From Tetrahymena thermophila SB210 (taxonomy: Eukaryota > Ciliophora > Oligohymenophorea > Hymenostomatida > Tetrahymenidae), in NCBI RefSeq assembly GCF_000189635.1, contig NW_002476448.1:1-64000 (forward strand): a stretch of DNA of 64,000 nt, written 5' to 3'. Within the stretch, counting starts at the first letter, position 1. Every line of letters begins with the position of its first letter. This document shows, in pieces, positions 1-12,026 of the stretch. The notes under the pieces were generated by a model. That model was given only the letters and a program-made list of their open reading frames with translations, was not told the DNA's origin and searched no databases. The position numbers and the translations under genes were made by a program.

Positions 1-1730
1 CACAATCCAAAATAAATAAACTGTTTTTTACACAAGGTCAAGTGTCAAATTTGAGAGATTAATGCAATTTGCTAAACCAGAACCTAAGCCTGATGCACCT
101 TCGTCACCAATATTATTGTAACTTTTTAAATATTGAAAAAAATATATCATAAAATAGTTAATTCGAAGGAAAAAATGAAGAAAAAAGATGAAATAATAAG
201 ATTAATTAATTAATAATAAAAGTAAAAAATTTGAAAATAAAAGGATGAGCTAATTAAATTAACAAAGAAAGAACAAAAAAAAGCAAGCGCAATAAAAATA
301 AAAAGAAAAAAGAGCTTTCTTGTTTTTAATTAGTTTTTATAATTAAAAATATCACAATCCAAAACAAATAAACTGTTTTTACTCAAGGTTAAGTGTCAAA
401 TTTGAGAGATTAATGCAATTTGCTAAACCAGAACCTAAGCCTGATGCACCTTTGTCACCAATTGAATTCTTACTTTTTAAATATTGAAGAAAAAATATAT
501 CATAAAATAGTTAATTCGAAGGAAAAAATGAAGAAAAAATATGAAATAATAAGATTAATTAATTAATAATAAAAGTAAAAAATTTGAAAATAAAAGGATG
601 AGCTAATTAAATTAACAAAGAAAGAACAAAAAAAAGCAAGCGCAATAAAAATAAAAAGAAAAAAGAGCTTTCTTGTTTTTAATTAGTTTTTATAATTAAA
701 AATATCACAATCCAAAACAAATAAACTGTTTTTACTAAAGGTTAAGTGTCAAATTTGAGAGATTAATGCAATTTGCTAAACCAGAACCTAAGCCTGATGC
801 ACCAATATAATTCCAACTTTTTAAATATTGAAGAAAAAATATATCATAAAATAGTTAATTCGAAGGAAAAAATGAAGAAAAAAGATGAAATAATAAGATT
901 AATTAATTAATAATAAAAGTAAAAAATTTGAAAATAAAAGGATGAGCTAATTAAATTAACAAAGAAAGAACAAAAAAAAGCAAGCGCAATAAAAATAAAA
1001 AGAAAAAAGAGCTTTCTTGTTTTTAATTAGTTTTTATAATTAAAAATATCACAATCCAAAACAAATAAATTGTTTTTACCTAAGTCCAAGTGTCAAATTT
1101 GAGAGATTAATGCAATTTGCTAAACCAGAACCTAAGCCTGATGCACCTTCGTTATAAATTGAATTAATACTTTTTAAATATTGAAAAAAATATATCATAA
1201 AATAGTTAATTCGAAGGAAAAAATGAAGAAAAAAGATGAAATAATAAGATTAATTAATTAATAATAAAAGTAAAAAATTTGAAAATAAAAGGATGAGCTA
1301 ATTAAATTAACAAAGAAAGAACAAAAAAAAGCAAGCGCAATAAAAATAAAAAGAAAAAAGAGCTTTCTTGTTTTTAATTAGTTTTTATAATTAAAAATAT
1401 CACAATCCAAAACAAATAAACTGTTTTTACTTAAGGTAAAGTTTCAAATTTGAGAGATTAATGCAATTTGCTAAACCAGAACCTAAGCCTGATGCACCTT
1501 CGTCACCAATTTAATTATCACTTTTTAAATATTGAAGAAAAAATATATCATAAAATAGTTAATTCGAAGGAAAAAATGAAGAAAAAAGATGAAATAATAA
1601 GATTAATTAATTAATAATAAAAGTAAAAAATTTGAAAATAAAAGGATGAGCTAATTAAATTAACAAAGAAAGAACAAAAAAAAGCAAGCGCAATAAAAAT
1701 AAAAAGAAAAAAGAGCTTTCTTGTTTTTAT
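1..1730. repeat. Five-unit ~350 bp tandem array carrying LRR exons
   Basis: Five head-to-tail units begin at about 1, 353, 706, 1050 and 1401; spacings are 352, 353, 344 and 351 bp. Most of each unit is AT-rich intron that differs between copies at only a few positions. Each unit also holds one exon read on the minus strand (see the LRR gene entry). Exon differences are confined to about 18 nt at each exon end, while the middle 54 nt is the same in all five copies. The third unit is short because of a 9-nt in-frame loss in its exon. The array runs off the left edge, so the copy number is a minimum. Confidence 0.97.
32..1520 (-). CDS. Leucine-rich repeat gene, one repeat per exon (partial, both ends open)
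   Basis: Read on the minus strand in the ciliate code, exons 1431-1520, 1080-1169, 736-816, 383-472 and 32-121 each encode one ~30-residue LRR with core GASGLGSGLANCINLSNL. Introns (261-263 bp) start GTAAAAAC or GTAAAAAAC, end TTTAAAAAG and split every joint codon after base 2, so exons join in frame in any number. Junction residues give beta-strand ends such as LKLYL-N-INSI, LTLGL-S-WNYI, LTLNL-Y-KNSI and LTLNL-D-YNNI. The consensus LxLxLxxNxIGDEGA resembles ribonuclease-inhibitor/NLR-type LRRs, so the likely role is protein or ligand binding. The 3' end lies beyond the window. I could not place the 5' exon; an ATG at 2139-2141 (minus, MSILKTKLQ) is one candidate. Splicing and repeat type are inferred, but phase, splice motifs and LRR pattern agree in all five copies. 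Confidence 0.85.
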
Positions 1731-2629
1731 TATTAACCATTATTTTGATAAAAAAGAAATATTTTCCTGACTTGTTTTATCTGTATTCAATATCTTATAA
1801 TAAATTATTCTTCAATATGGAATAGACATTAACAACATATACATTATAAAAGATTAAACAGTTAATAACATTAATTTATAACAATAAATAAATTCAATCA
1901 TTTTAATTTATATTTTTTTGGTTATTGCAAATTTGATTTTATTCTTTTTCTTATTAGCTACTTTCTGAATATATATAGACAATTTTAAGGAAACAGAAAT
2001 TGAGATATTAGAGTAAAATATTTTATTTAATCAATAATAGTAATAACTTATCAATTTATAAATAAATAAATTAAAAAATATCTCTTTTTTTAGAAGATTT
2101 TCTTGAGCCTAAACTTGTAACTTAGTTTTTAAGATAGACATTTTTAATTAATAAATTATTTAAACAAACAATTAATCTTTTTATAAAAATAAATTAATAT
2201 CTCAAAAATTCATTTATTTTAGATATAAATTATAATTTCACATAAGTATCAAAAATAGTTAAGTTAAAATTATTTATATTAATAAATATCAAGTTTTTAA
2301 TTAAATTATTGAAAAAATGTTTATTAATAAATAATTTTATTTTTGAAAAGATTTAAAATATAATATTATTTTTATAACTAAAACGTAAACATGCATAGAT
2401 AATTGATTTCAACGAATATTGAATATAATAAGAATGTTATAATTTACCATTAAACTACTTAAACCGAAAGGAAATAATGTAAGTATTTTTATTATATAGG
2501 TTTTATTACATTTAAAAGATTTTTATATATTAATTTTCTATTTTTTATAAAATAATTGTTAGAATATTGCTAAGAAATTAAGACCTTAAGTATCCATCCA
2601 TCCTTCCCATCAATCGATCGATCGATCTA
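1731..2629. other. Noncoding; may hold the unplaced 5' end of the LRR gene
   Basis: Very AT-rich with no convincing exon. A short (ATCG)n run lies at about 2612-2627, beside the stop codon of the FHA gene. The first exon or promoter of the LRR gene should be in here if that gene is functional. Confidence 0.5.
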
Positions 2630-3943
2630 TCAGTGAATAGAAGCTTAAAACATAGTTTGATTGGCTTTTATAATCATCCCATCTACAATTTACTCTTCTT
2701 TTTACAAATATATCCATGTACCGTTTGTAGAGGGAAGAGACCCATCGCCATCTTTAAGAATCCATCCAATATTTGGATTGAATTATATTAAACATTAAAC
2801 TTTAGATATTAATTTATCTTTAAAGCACAAAGAACACTTTTCAGATCTACCTAAAGTGACTTCTTAGTATTCTTTTGGATCTAATTCATAAACCTCTCCA
2901 TTAGAATAGCCTCCATAAAATTAAGCCTTTAAAATGATCTCTTCTTTGTTTTAGAAATATTTCTATGAGAAACTTTTATTTGGATTTTCTCTAGTAATAA
3001 ATTTTATAGTGCATAGTGTAAGTCCAAAGTTAATTAGATCTTGATTGCGTAATATATGAGGAATAGTTGCCTTTTTAAAAACGCCAAATCCTACTCCTAA
3101 GTCAACTATGGAGTAGAAATTGTTTTTAATATCATATTTTATTTGGAAGTGTCGGCCTCTTTATTGCTTTGCTTGGACTGGATCAGTAGGAGGTATTATA
3201 AAATCATTTATAACTAAGGCTTATTTTGTATCTTTTGATATTTTCTTTGCCTTTTTCTTACAACCAAAAAACACATATCCGTCTTTTTCATTTCTCAGTC
3301 CATTCAATAATCCTTAAGCATTTATTGTTAAATAAAGATCTTTTTTTAAATTAGCTGATGCTATGACAGTTAATCTTAAAACTGGTGCGAAGTTTATTAT
3401 TTCTGATAATCTCTTAACACGTTCTGCAAATTGCCTCTATTATTCTTTCATCTCTTCTGTATCATTTACATTTTATTTTTACGTCATCACTTATTGCAAC
3501 TTAGAATTCGACTAGTACTAAAATGGAGAAGTGTAAGTGTGTTTCATAGAATTTGTGTTTAAAGGAGAGAGTGGCTCTTTAGTTGTTGCAGTGTAATTGT
3601 AATTCATAGTTTTATCAAGATTATTTTCTGTCGTTTATTTTTTATTTGAGCTTGAACTGATGTTGCTATTTAAAGAGTAAGTTTGGTAAGCAAATTAATG
3701 ACCTTCTTTTCTCAAAGGTACAGGTGATCTCGATCTTTAAAGCTATTCCCTTGTAATTTAATTATAATCATCATATTCTGTTTCTAACTAACGATAAGTG
3801 CGAGGATGATACTCTGAATTTTGCAAATGATTAATATGATAAGGATAGAAATTAGAAGGGAGGTAAGTTTCTGTTTAATTCCTTTCATATACATCTTAAA
3901 ATGAATCAGCACCACAAATATTTTAACTTGATGAAGTACCCAT
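2630..3943 (-). CDS. FHA-domain protein
   Basis: Single exon, 437 residues, ATG at 3943 and TGA at 2630-2632. The C-terminal ~76 residues form a clear forkhead-associated domain: VTLGRS at about 362-367, then SKVQC, GWILKDGDGS and the STNGTW motif near the end. In FHA domains the Arg-Ser of GRS and the Asn of NGT bind phosphothreonine. A conserved-looking region (residues about 220-340) precedes it and contains IVDLGVGFGVF, possibly a degenerate second FHA fold. The N-terminal ~150 residues are low-complexity, rich in N, S, T and Q. The role is probably phosphothreonine-dependent docking; the partner is unknown. The gene lies 758 bp downstream of the Aurora-like kinase on the same strand, a suggestive but unproven pairing. 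Confidence 0.85.
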
Positions 3944-4701
3944 ATTAATTTACTGTAACCTTTCTTAACTAGAATTACGCTATTTTACTATAATTACTTA
4001 CTTAATATTTTTCTGATTTGTTATCAGTTTGAAAAGTAAAATAAGTGAATCAATCAATCAATTAATTAACTAATAAACTTAATTGATATTTAATAATTGC
4101 AGTAATTGTTAGTAAAATAGTCAAATTTAGAGTATCCATCAATTCTTTTATTAAAGTGTCAAACCATTTATACTGAACCTAATTATTTAAATAAAAAATT
4201 TAATAATAAATTATTATTTTTGTTAAAAACTTTAACACTCTCAAAACAAAATATATTTATTACATATTTTAACTGACTTGATTATTTTTTTAAAAGCATC
4301 AAATAAAGTATTTTATTTTAGTTTACTATTAAACCATGAAGAGCTATTATTTAAATTTAGAAAGTATGATCCGTTTATGTTTTAATTTATTTAGAAAAAG
4401 GAATGAATGAAATTATAAGTCAATTCTATCAGAAAAACAAAGATGAAAATATAAATTAAAAATAAAGGAAAACATTAAAACAATAAGTTATAATTTAGTT
4501 ATTTGATATATTAAAAATTGTATATAGTTTATTATATATATTTTCAGATAGATTTTAACTATTTTTTAAATCAACTAGCTGCCTGCCTGCATGTCATTCA
4601 TTTTAAACAATTAATTAATTGTTGAGCTTTCTATCAAAATACAGTCATATAAAGATTATCTTTATTTAAATAGAAAAAGAAATTTAAAAAAAAATGAATT
4701 T
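3944..4701. other. Intergenic
   Basis: AT-rich spacer between two minus-strand genes. It should contain the FHA gene promoter and the kinase 3' UTR. No ORF or repeat of note. Confidence 0.6.
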
Positions 4702-7700
4702 TCATTTAAGTAAACATAAACAAGCTTCACTCACTTTAGGATCCCAGTCAGCTAAGCAGTTTCTAGTATTTTTTAAGATCCATTCATGGTTTAAAGCAGT
4801 TTCTAAAGATATTCTCTTATTCGGGTCTCCAACCAGCAGTTTACTCATAAAATCTTTGGCTTCTTTGCTAATGTAGTTAGGAAAATCATACTTAACCTAT
4901 TTATTAAAATATTTTAGTTGATATAAAATTTATTTATTAAGTTACCATTAAAATCTTTTAGTAGGCTTCATTATGGTTTTGTCTGTTCTCAAATGGTGGT
5001 TTACCTTAAATTAATTAATTATAAAAAATTAAACAATACAAACACAAAAATAAAAGTGATTCTTTACCAGTGATTAATTCATATGTTAGTACTCCAATGC
5101 TCCAAATATCTACCTTGAAGTCATAGTCTTTTCCTGAAACAACTTCTGGAGATACGTAATCGAGTGTACCACAAAAAGTCATTCTTTTTTCTTCTGTATA
5201 GATTGACCAGCCAAAATCACTTAATTTAAGGACTCCGTAGCTATTCAATATATTTTCAGGTTTTATATCTCTATGTATGATACCTTAACTATGTAAATAA
5301 ATTAATCCTTCACACACTTGTCTAATATAATTTGCTGCCTTTTCTTCGGTAAATTTCTTGTTTGCCTAATTTAAAAAATATATTAGAACTTTGATTCAAT
5401 ATTCTAAAATATCTACCTCTCTTTTTATTTCTTTATAAATATCTCCATGAGAAGCAAGCTCAAGAATTAGATATATTTTTTAACTATCATCGAAGAAGCC
5501 GTGCATTTTCAAAACATTTGGGTGATTTAAATAAGTCTAAATTTTAATTTCTTGTTGGAGTTATTTTTCCATGCAGCTTTCTATCAAATTCTTCTTGCTT
5601 ATTTGCTTAATTGCAAAGAGCATATTTGTAAGCTTATGTCTAATTTTTATACAAATAAATTTTATTGTTAAACTCTTCTTTGATTTTCAAATAAATAATT
5701 TAAAATAAAAAATTGATTTATTTACCTGCTTAAGTAGACATTACCAAATCTTCCTCTACCTAAACATTTTCCAATTTAGAACGAATCGATCGACCAAAAA
5801 TTTTATATAAGGCTTTAGTCCACAAAGGGATCTGGTTATTCAATGTTGAACATTTGAGATGAGACTTATGATATTCCATCAACAACAGTGATTTATTGAG
5901 ACAGAAGAATATTAATCACAGGTTTTTCAGGGGAGGTTGAGTATTCTTGCTTAGAGGATTCTACGAGTCTGTGCTCTTGATTTATTAATAAATTGCCTTT
6001 TTTCTAACTGCTTCCTTTCTTTTTCTCATCATCTTTCTTTAAATTCTTTTAAGGAGAAGAAAAGATTTAATTAGGATGAAGAGTATTTTGACTCTATTAT
6101 TTTTATTCTTACTATTCTTAAGCTTATTGTTATTACTATTGTATTTTTTTTTGTTAGTTTACACAGTTGGAGAAAGAGAAATTGTATTACTACATTGTAA
6201 GTTAATCTTTCTCAGAAGAAATGATAATTGTAGGATTATTACAAAAAGTTAATTTTCCACCATTACCCTAAGAAGATGGGGTGAGTTAATGATTCGAGGA
6301 ACTGATTTCTTATTTGTTTGTTGGTGATTTCATTTATGGAGTACCTTAGTTTTGGTAATAAATATTATCATCTTTGTTAGAAGGAGATTTCATTGCAGGT
6401 GTTCCCTGATTTTAAGAAAATAGATTGTTCTTATTGAATGAGTTTACTGATTGGCTATCTACTTTTAAATGTATTTTAATAGGAGTTGCCTAGTTGCTAT
6501 TTTGAGACTCTCCTAGTTATTAATAAATTTGTTATTGACTTTGTTGAGTTTGCTGCTATTCTTTTAAATCTAAGAAGTTGCTGCTTGGGAAACCTTGAGA
6601 GCAAGAGTAATTTTCACTCTTTTAATCATCAAAGTTAAAGGGATTCTTAAAATTATTAAAATTATTCATGTTGCAGCTGCTATTAACTAAACAGTTATTG
6701 TTCTCAACAATACTGCTTGTGTTATTGATATTATTGCTACTTGAATTTAGATTTGCTGCTGAAGCATTGTTGCTTAAATTTTTGCTGCTTAGCTATTTAT
6801 TAAGAGAACTTAAAATTTATTACTTATTTTAGTTGCTAAGACTTTCATTTCCAAAGATATTATTTGTATTTAAGTTTATGCTTTGCTAAAAGTTGCTCTG
6901 AGAATTGTTTTGTTGATGGCTACTCAGTAACTTAAACTGGCGAGTTATAGGTTTTATTGTTGGCATTACGTAATCATATAGAATGCTCTTTAAGCTGCTG
7001 CATTAGTTTTTATTCGGGATTGGCTCAGGGAATAACGAAACTTATTTTGGTGTTGTGTCAAGTGGAAGCTTGTCAGTCTGACCATTTGCAGGAATAGATA
7101 TATTATTTATAACTGCTTATGAAAAGCTATTTCCTTAGTTATTGTTGTTAGTGTTTGTAGGAGTGTTATTAGCATTAGTGTTTGTTGGATTAGTATTTGA
7201 ATTCTACTAAGACAAGCTGCTATAAATATTTGGTGCAGCCTTAGCATTACTGTTTGGGTTATTAGAATTTAAAAAATTAGGATTGCCGCTTAAGGTGTTG
7301 TTAGTTGATTGGGTTGAATTCATATTTTAAAGGATGTTATTTATAGTTGTATTCAACATACTACCAGCACACACTGAGTTATTAAATAAGTTAGTACTAT
7401 TAGTCCAATTCAAAGTATTACTTAAGTTATTTTACTACATTGATAAGTTAGCATTACCAATATTATCATTGTTGTTATTATTACCCATATTATATTGTTA
7501 GTAAATGTTATTATTAGTGTTGGTGCCATTGTAATTTTGTTGAAGTACTTAACTACCGTTTGTAGATGAGTTTTTATTTGGATAGTTATTGACATCTTTA
7601 TTATTATTATTGTAATTATTGCTCATAGCTATCATCGTGTTGTTTTATGTGTTTATTTGGAGATTTGTTAAGTTAAGGAAGTTTGTGCTATTTAAGAAAT

Positions 7701-8886
7701 TACTTTCATCTTCATTGTAGTAGCCATAGCAGTAGCTATTGCCAGGCTAAATGTTAGTTTAGTTATGATTTTATTAGTTAATCATCATCATGATGTTATC
7801 TTCTTAATCGTTTTAGAAACTAAGCTCTTGCTCATTTAGTGTAATAAAGTTATTATCGGTTGTTAATATTCCGTTACTTGATTTATTTTATCCTATTCCG
7901 TTAAGCATCTCTCCACCCATAGTGATGTTCTTCTTTTTCAAGCTTACATAAGAATCTTTGGTTTCAATATTTAAATATGTCTTTGGGAAGAAATTCCTGT
8001 TATTTTATCCTTCAGAGCAGCCATCAACACTACGATATTAATCGAATCTGCTGCTATTAGGATAATGGCTTAAAAATCCACTGTTTTTATTGTTATTATA
8101 TGAACCATAATCATGAGTCTTGTTTTAAATAAGTTCTTAATTATTATCTTTTAAATTAGATGAAAGCAAGAAGGAATTTTAGCCATTAGATTGAAGCATT
8201 TCAGAGCTTTCGTTTTTGTTGAATTAATTCATTCTTCTGGTATTGCTGATTGGAGATGAATCAAAGTTGTGTTGGGTGCTCATAGTATATGATTACTATT
8301 AATTCTATTAGGAAGACGAAGAAGAAGATTATTTTTCTATATTTTATGTAAAGCTGTTGTAGTTAACAGTGCTGAGATTCTTTTTTCTACTCAAATGAGA
8401 AGAAAAAAAGTTTCCAGCAGGAGTTTCTAGAGATTAAGTTACCATTTAAAGAGAATTAGATTACTTTGGACTTTTGCTTGACTTAGATTTGCTCATACCT
8501 GATAAGTTATTCAAGTGGGAGGTATTTTGAGTATTTCCTTGGTTGTTTATAGAGGAAGCATGGCCTGAAGATAAGTAAGAAAATGGGGATTATTGTAAAT
8601 GAGATTATGACTAGCTTTACTGCTACGCTTAAGACATTCTTTTTGATTTTTCATTGATATACAAGCTAGAGGAATCAAAGTGGCTAAGATAGTTATTTTC
8701 TTTTTCAATATGATTAGAGCTCAAAGGTGAACGAGAATGGCTCTATTTCAAAAATGAAGTATTACTGTTGTTTGTTGAAGTATTCAGCATGTTGGAGCTG
8801 TTTTGATTCTTTGAAGTAACGATGAGTTATGACTTCTTTAAATAGCTATTTTGACTCTTACTGCTTTTCTCATTTATAGGAGTCAT
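4702..8886 (-). CDS. Aurora-type Ser/Thr kinase with >1000-residue Q/N-rich N-terminus
   Basis: Five exons (8886-5726, 5639-5417, 5365-5068, 5004-4946, 4896-4702) sum to 1312 codons including stop, 1311 residues. Residues 1-1033 are low-complexity, rich in N, S and Q, with several poly-Gln tracts written mainly as TAA/TAG. The kinase domain follows: glycine loop GRGRFG, FAIK lysine (K1065), HRDIKPEN (D1161), DFGWS (D1178) and [12 protein letters not shown], with T1191 at the activation-loop position of Aurora A T288. EKQLQQEIKIQTYLNHPN and the DFGWS variant are Aurora hallmarks. Aurora kinases act in chromosome segregation, and in protists also at basal bodies and cilia. All known catalytic residues are present. 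Typical Auroras have 50-150-residue N-terminal extensions, so this one is exceptional. Subfamily and localisation are not decided by sequence. Confidence 0.9.
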
Positions 8887-9842
8887 ACACCTTCATATTT
8901 ATAAAAATACAACCATAATTAAGAATCAATTTAATTTTTAAAAGGAATTTTGTTTAATTAGCATGGAAAATTTTTAAAAAATTAGAGTAGATTGTTCGAT
9001 TTTCTATGAGAAATAAAAATTTATGAATAATAAAATAAAAAGCCAGAAAAATAAAATTCAAAGATATTTTTTATTAATTTTAAAAATCCTTAAAATTAAA
9101 GATTAAAAGTCATTCTAATAAATTTAATTTTAATTCTCTTAATTATTTTTAAATTCAATGAATATTTATATCATTTTTTAGATTAGTTTTATTTAAGTTG
9201 CTTTCTTTTTATCAAAAAATTTAATCTTTTTTGTTTGGGTAAGAGACTGATTTATTTATTGATTTTTTATTTGTTAATCTATAAGGAGCGAGTGTGAGAA
9301 ACAACTAAAGATTTAAATTTATAGAGAGTTATACTTATTTCAAATTCTTTCCCGAAGTGAAAACGAATCTTCTTTCTCTTTTTTAAATCAATCACTCAAT
9401 CAGCCAGTATTCAAAAATATATTTACTAATTATAATTAAGCAGCTGCTATTATCTTAACATTATAATACTTTCTTATAATATTTTGTGTTTTTTGCTTTA
9501 TTTAAAAGTCTTTCAGAAATGAAATTATTCTTGTTTCGATAGAAAATAAACAGCTAAATAAATTAATATTCATTGCATGATTTATGATTTTTAAGTTTAG
9601 AAAAAATCTCCTTTATCACAAATCAACCATAGAAATAATTAATTATAATTTCTTATTTATTAAAAAGAGCACTACTCATTTTCTATCGTTTTTAAATGAA
9701 AATTAATTACAAAGTACCTAAATTTTAACTTGAATTTTGATAACCAATAAATTAATAATTTAAATTGGTTATTTAAAAAAAATATGTTAAAGAAATTTAT
9801 GATGCACAAAGACATTCATTAATTCAATCAATAAATCTAAAT
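8887..9842. other. Intergenic
   Basis: AT-rich spacer holding the kinase promoter. No coding signal seen on either strand. Confidence 0.6.
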
Positions 9843-11020
9843 TCAATTTAAAAATGCTTATTAGATTCCAAATGTTCCTTTACATTTATACTAATCTAAA
9901 TATTTATTTATATATCCTTACTTATTTGATTTAGAGTTATTTGTGCTTGACAAACTCTGACCAAACGGATTGCTGAAATAACCTGATTCTTTAATGTTGC
10001 TTGGCTGAGAAAACTTTTGGAAATCTAGTTTTATAGGATATTTAACGTTACTTATAAGTAGTTTAACACAAAAGAGATAATTAAACTTAAATAAATGATT
10101 TGTTTACTTTTAGAATTACCCTAGGTATCTGAATTTCCTAAGTAGGAATGTGGGCTTGTAGGCTTAGATGAAAGATATGAGCTTTTTACTTTGGTATTTT
10201 CATTGGTATTTATCTGCTATTATGATGTAGAAGGAGACAAATGATATGTCTAATTAGGAGATTAATCCATCAGTTAGTTAAGTTAAGAGTGTGATTGCTG
10301 ATTGTTTGCATAGCTGAGCTATTATAGCTGCTACTATATAAATTGCTATTAACTAGCTTAATACTGCTAAAGTATTTAGTTTTTGTGAGTCATATGCATA
10401 TTTGAATTTGTTTTTTATTTACTCATATTATTTTTCATAACAGTATTCATTTTTTCTTTACTAAATGTACTTCCTTGGTTCTGATTTAAGCTAGAACCAG
10501 TATAATTTCCCACAATGCTTCCTGAATGATGGTTTTGATTATTTTAATAGCTTTTCGTAGAGCCTAAATTAGAGCCAAGTCCAGATCCACTCTTTTTAGA
10601 AAAATTCTAATTACTAAGCTTACTAACTGAGCTACCATTGTTGCTTGTCTTATTTAAGTAACTGTTTCCTTACATACGATTGTTCATTTGAGTATTTAGA
10701 GAGCTTGGAGTACCATTCAATAAGCTGCTATAATTACTGCTTGCAGTATTGCAAGCATTCATATTATTCTAATTTATATTAAAATTAGATGCCTAGTTTA
10801 CACTATTCCCATTATGATTGCTATTTTAGCGCTTTGGAGTTACATTTTATTAGTTACGTGCTGTATTGCAAGTAGTATTAAAGCCCATTTGGCTATTAGT
10901 AGATAAATTTCCATTAGTCATATTATTTGATTGACGTAATTAATTACGAGAAGATTATGGACCAATCAATTTTAATTCAAGTTTAGATTTGCTCGAAGAA
11001 GAGCTGCTGTCAATCATCAT
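9843..11020 (-). CDS. Q/N/S-rich low-complexity protein
   Basis: Two exons, 11020-10120 and 10024-9843, sum to 361 codons including stop, 360 residues. The 94-bp intron splits a GAT codon after base 1 (donor GGTAATT, acceptor AACTAG). The first residues are MMIDSSSSSSKSKLELKL; the rest is a monotonous Asn, Gln and Ser composition with a Gln-dense segment around residues 210-245. There is no signal peptide, membrane segment or recognisable domain. It lies upstream of the Aurora-like kinase on the same strand and resembles that kinase's N-terminal region in composition only. Such prion-like proteins are common in ciliates; function unknown. Confidence 0.75.
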
Positions 11021-12026
11021 TTAATTTATTGATTAATTTATTTTGCTGAAATATGTCAGTACTAATTGAAAGTAAAAGTAAATAAAGACTAACTGCTATA
11101 AATGAACCTATCTATAAATTATATTTATTTACTAAAACTCGCCTCTTCTTTTTCTTTTTTGTATTCAATCAATTATTTATGTATGTATGAATGGAATTGT
11201 ATGTAGATAATATATAATTAATTTTTTAATTTGTTAACTTTTGAGTTGTTTTTGTTAATTTATTTATTAATATTGATTGATTATGAACTATACACTATAT
11301 CTATTCAATTCTTTATATTGTATTTTGAATTTATTGTATTTTAAATACTGTTTAACAAATATCTCTCCTTTTCTTTTCATTCATTTATCTATTCATTTGC
11401 CTTTTTGTTTGTTTGCTTATTTGAGTCTTTATTTATTCAAAATGAAGATCAAAATTTAAATTTCTTCATTTTAATCTTGAATTTATATTTTTTTTGTTTC
11501 TTTTGATATGCCATAATAGATTTCATTCATATAAATATAAATGAAAAATTCAATCAATATTCTTAGAGTGAATCTTTTCAATTTCAAAATTATAAAAAAC
11601 ACTTCAAACTTCTAAATCATTTGCATAACAAGGCAAATCTTGTTTGTCTGAGACCGCTATTATTAATTCTAAAAACAATCAATTGATATTTAAATTCACC
11701 TTTCAATTTAAAACAGCTTTTTTATCAATCGTTTAAAATTTATATAAAAATTTAAGTAATAAAAAATAATTTTTCATAGCAAATCGGATTTATTTATGTA
11801 TCAACTTTTTGCTTTCTTAATAATACTCTTTTTTCATTTAAATAAAATCTTTGAATTTTTATTTTTTTAAATTTATTAATCTAAATAAATAGCATTCAAA
11901 ATCTAAGTATTTTAAAATTAAATGGCCAAATATCAATTTATAATTTTAAATACTTAAAATTAAAAAACATCAATCAAATTTTTTCGCTTTAACCTATTTG
12001 CTCTTCTGTGAGTTATTAAGCATAAA
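11021..12026. other. Intergenic
   Basis: AT-rich. A hydrophobic 60-codon frame at 11277-11459 (plus) is built of Leu, Ile, Phe and Tyr codons that arise by chance in such sequence, so I do not call it. Confidence 0.55.

Noticed and set aside
520-830. Plus-strand ORF in each unit of the left array (ending in a KFERLMQFAKPEPKPDAP segment)
   Set aside because: It is open only because TGA is the sole stop and the sequence is AT-rich. The minus strand of the same segment gives a clear LRR with splice sites, which explains the conserved block and the variable codons better.
1-1730. CRISPR-like or satellite array
   Set aside because: Units are 350 bp with no short repeat/spacer alternation, and the coding interpretation accounts for the pattern of variation.
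3120-3317. Plus-strand ORF of 65 codons
   Set aside because: It is antisense to the FHA gene, whose minus-strand frame is continuous over 437 codons.
11277-11459. 60-codon plus-strand ORF
   Set aside because: It is made almost wholly of Leu, Ile, Phe and Tyr codons expected by chance; no homology pattern.
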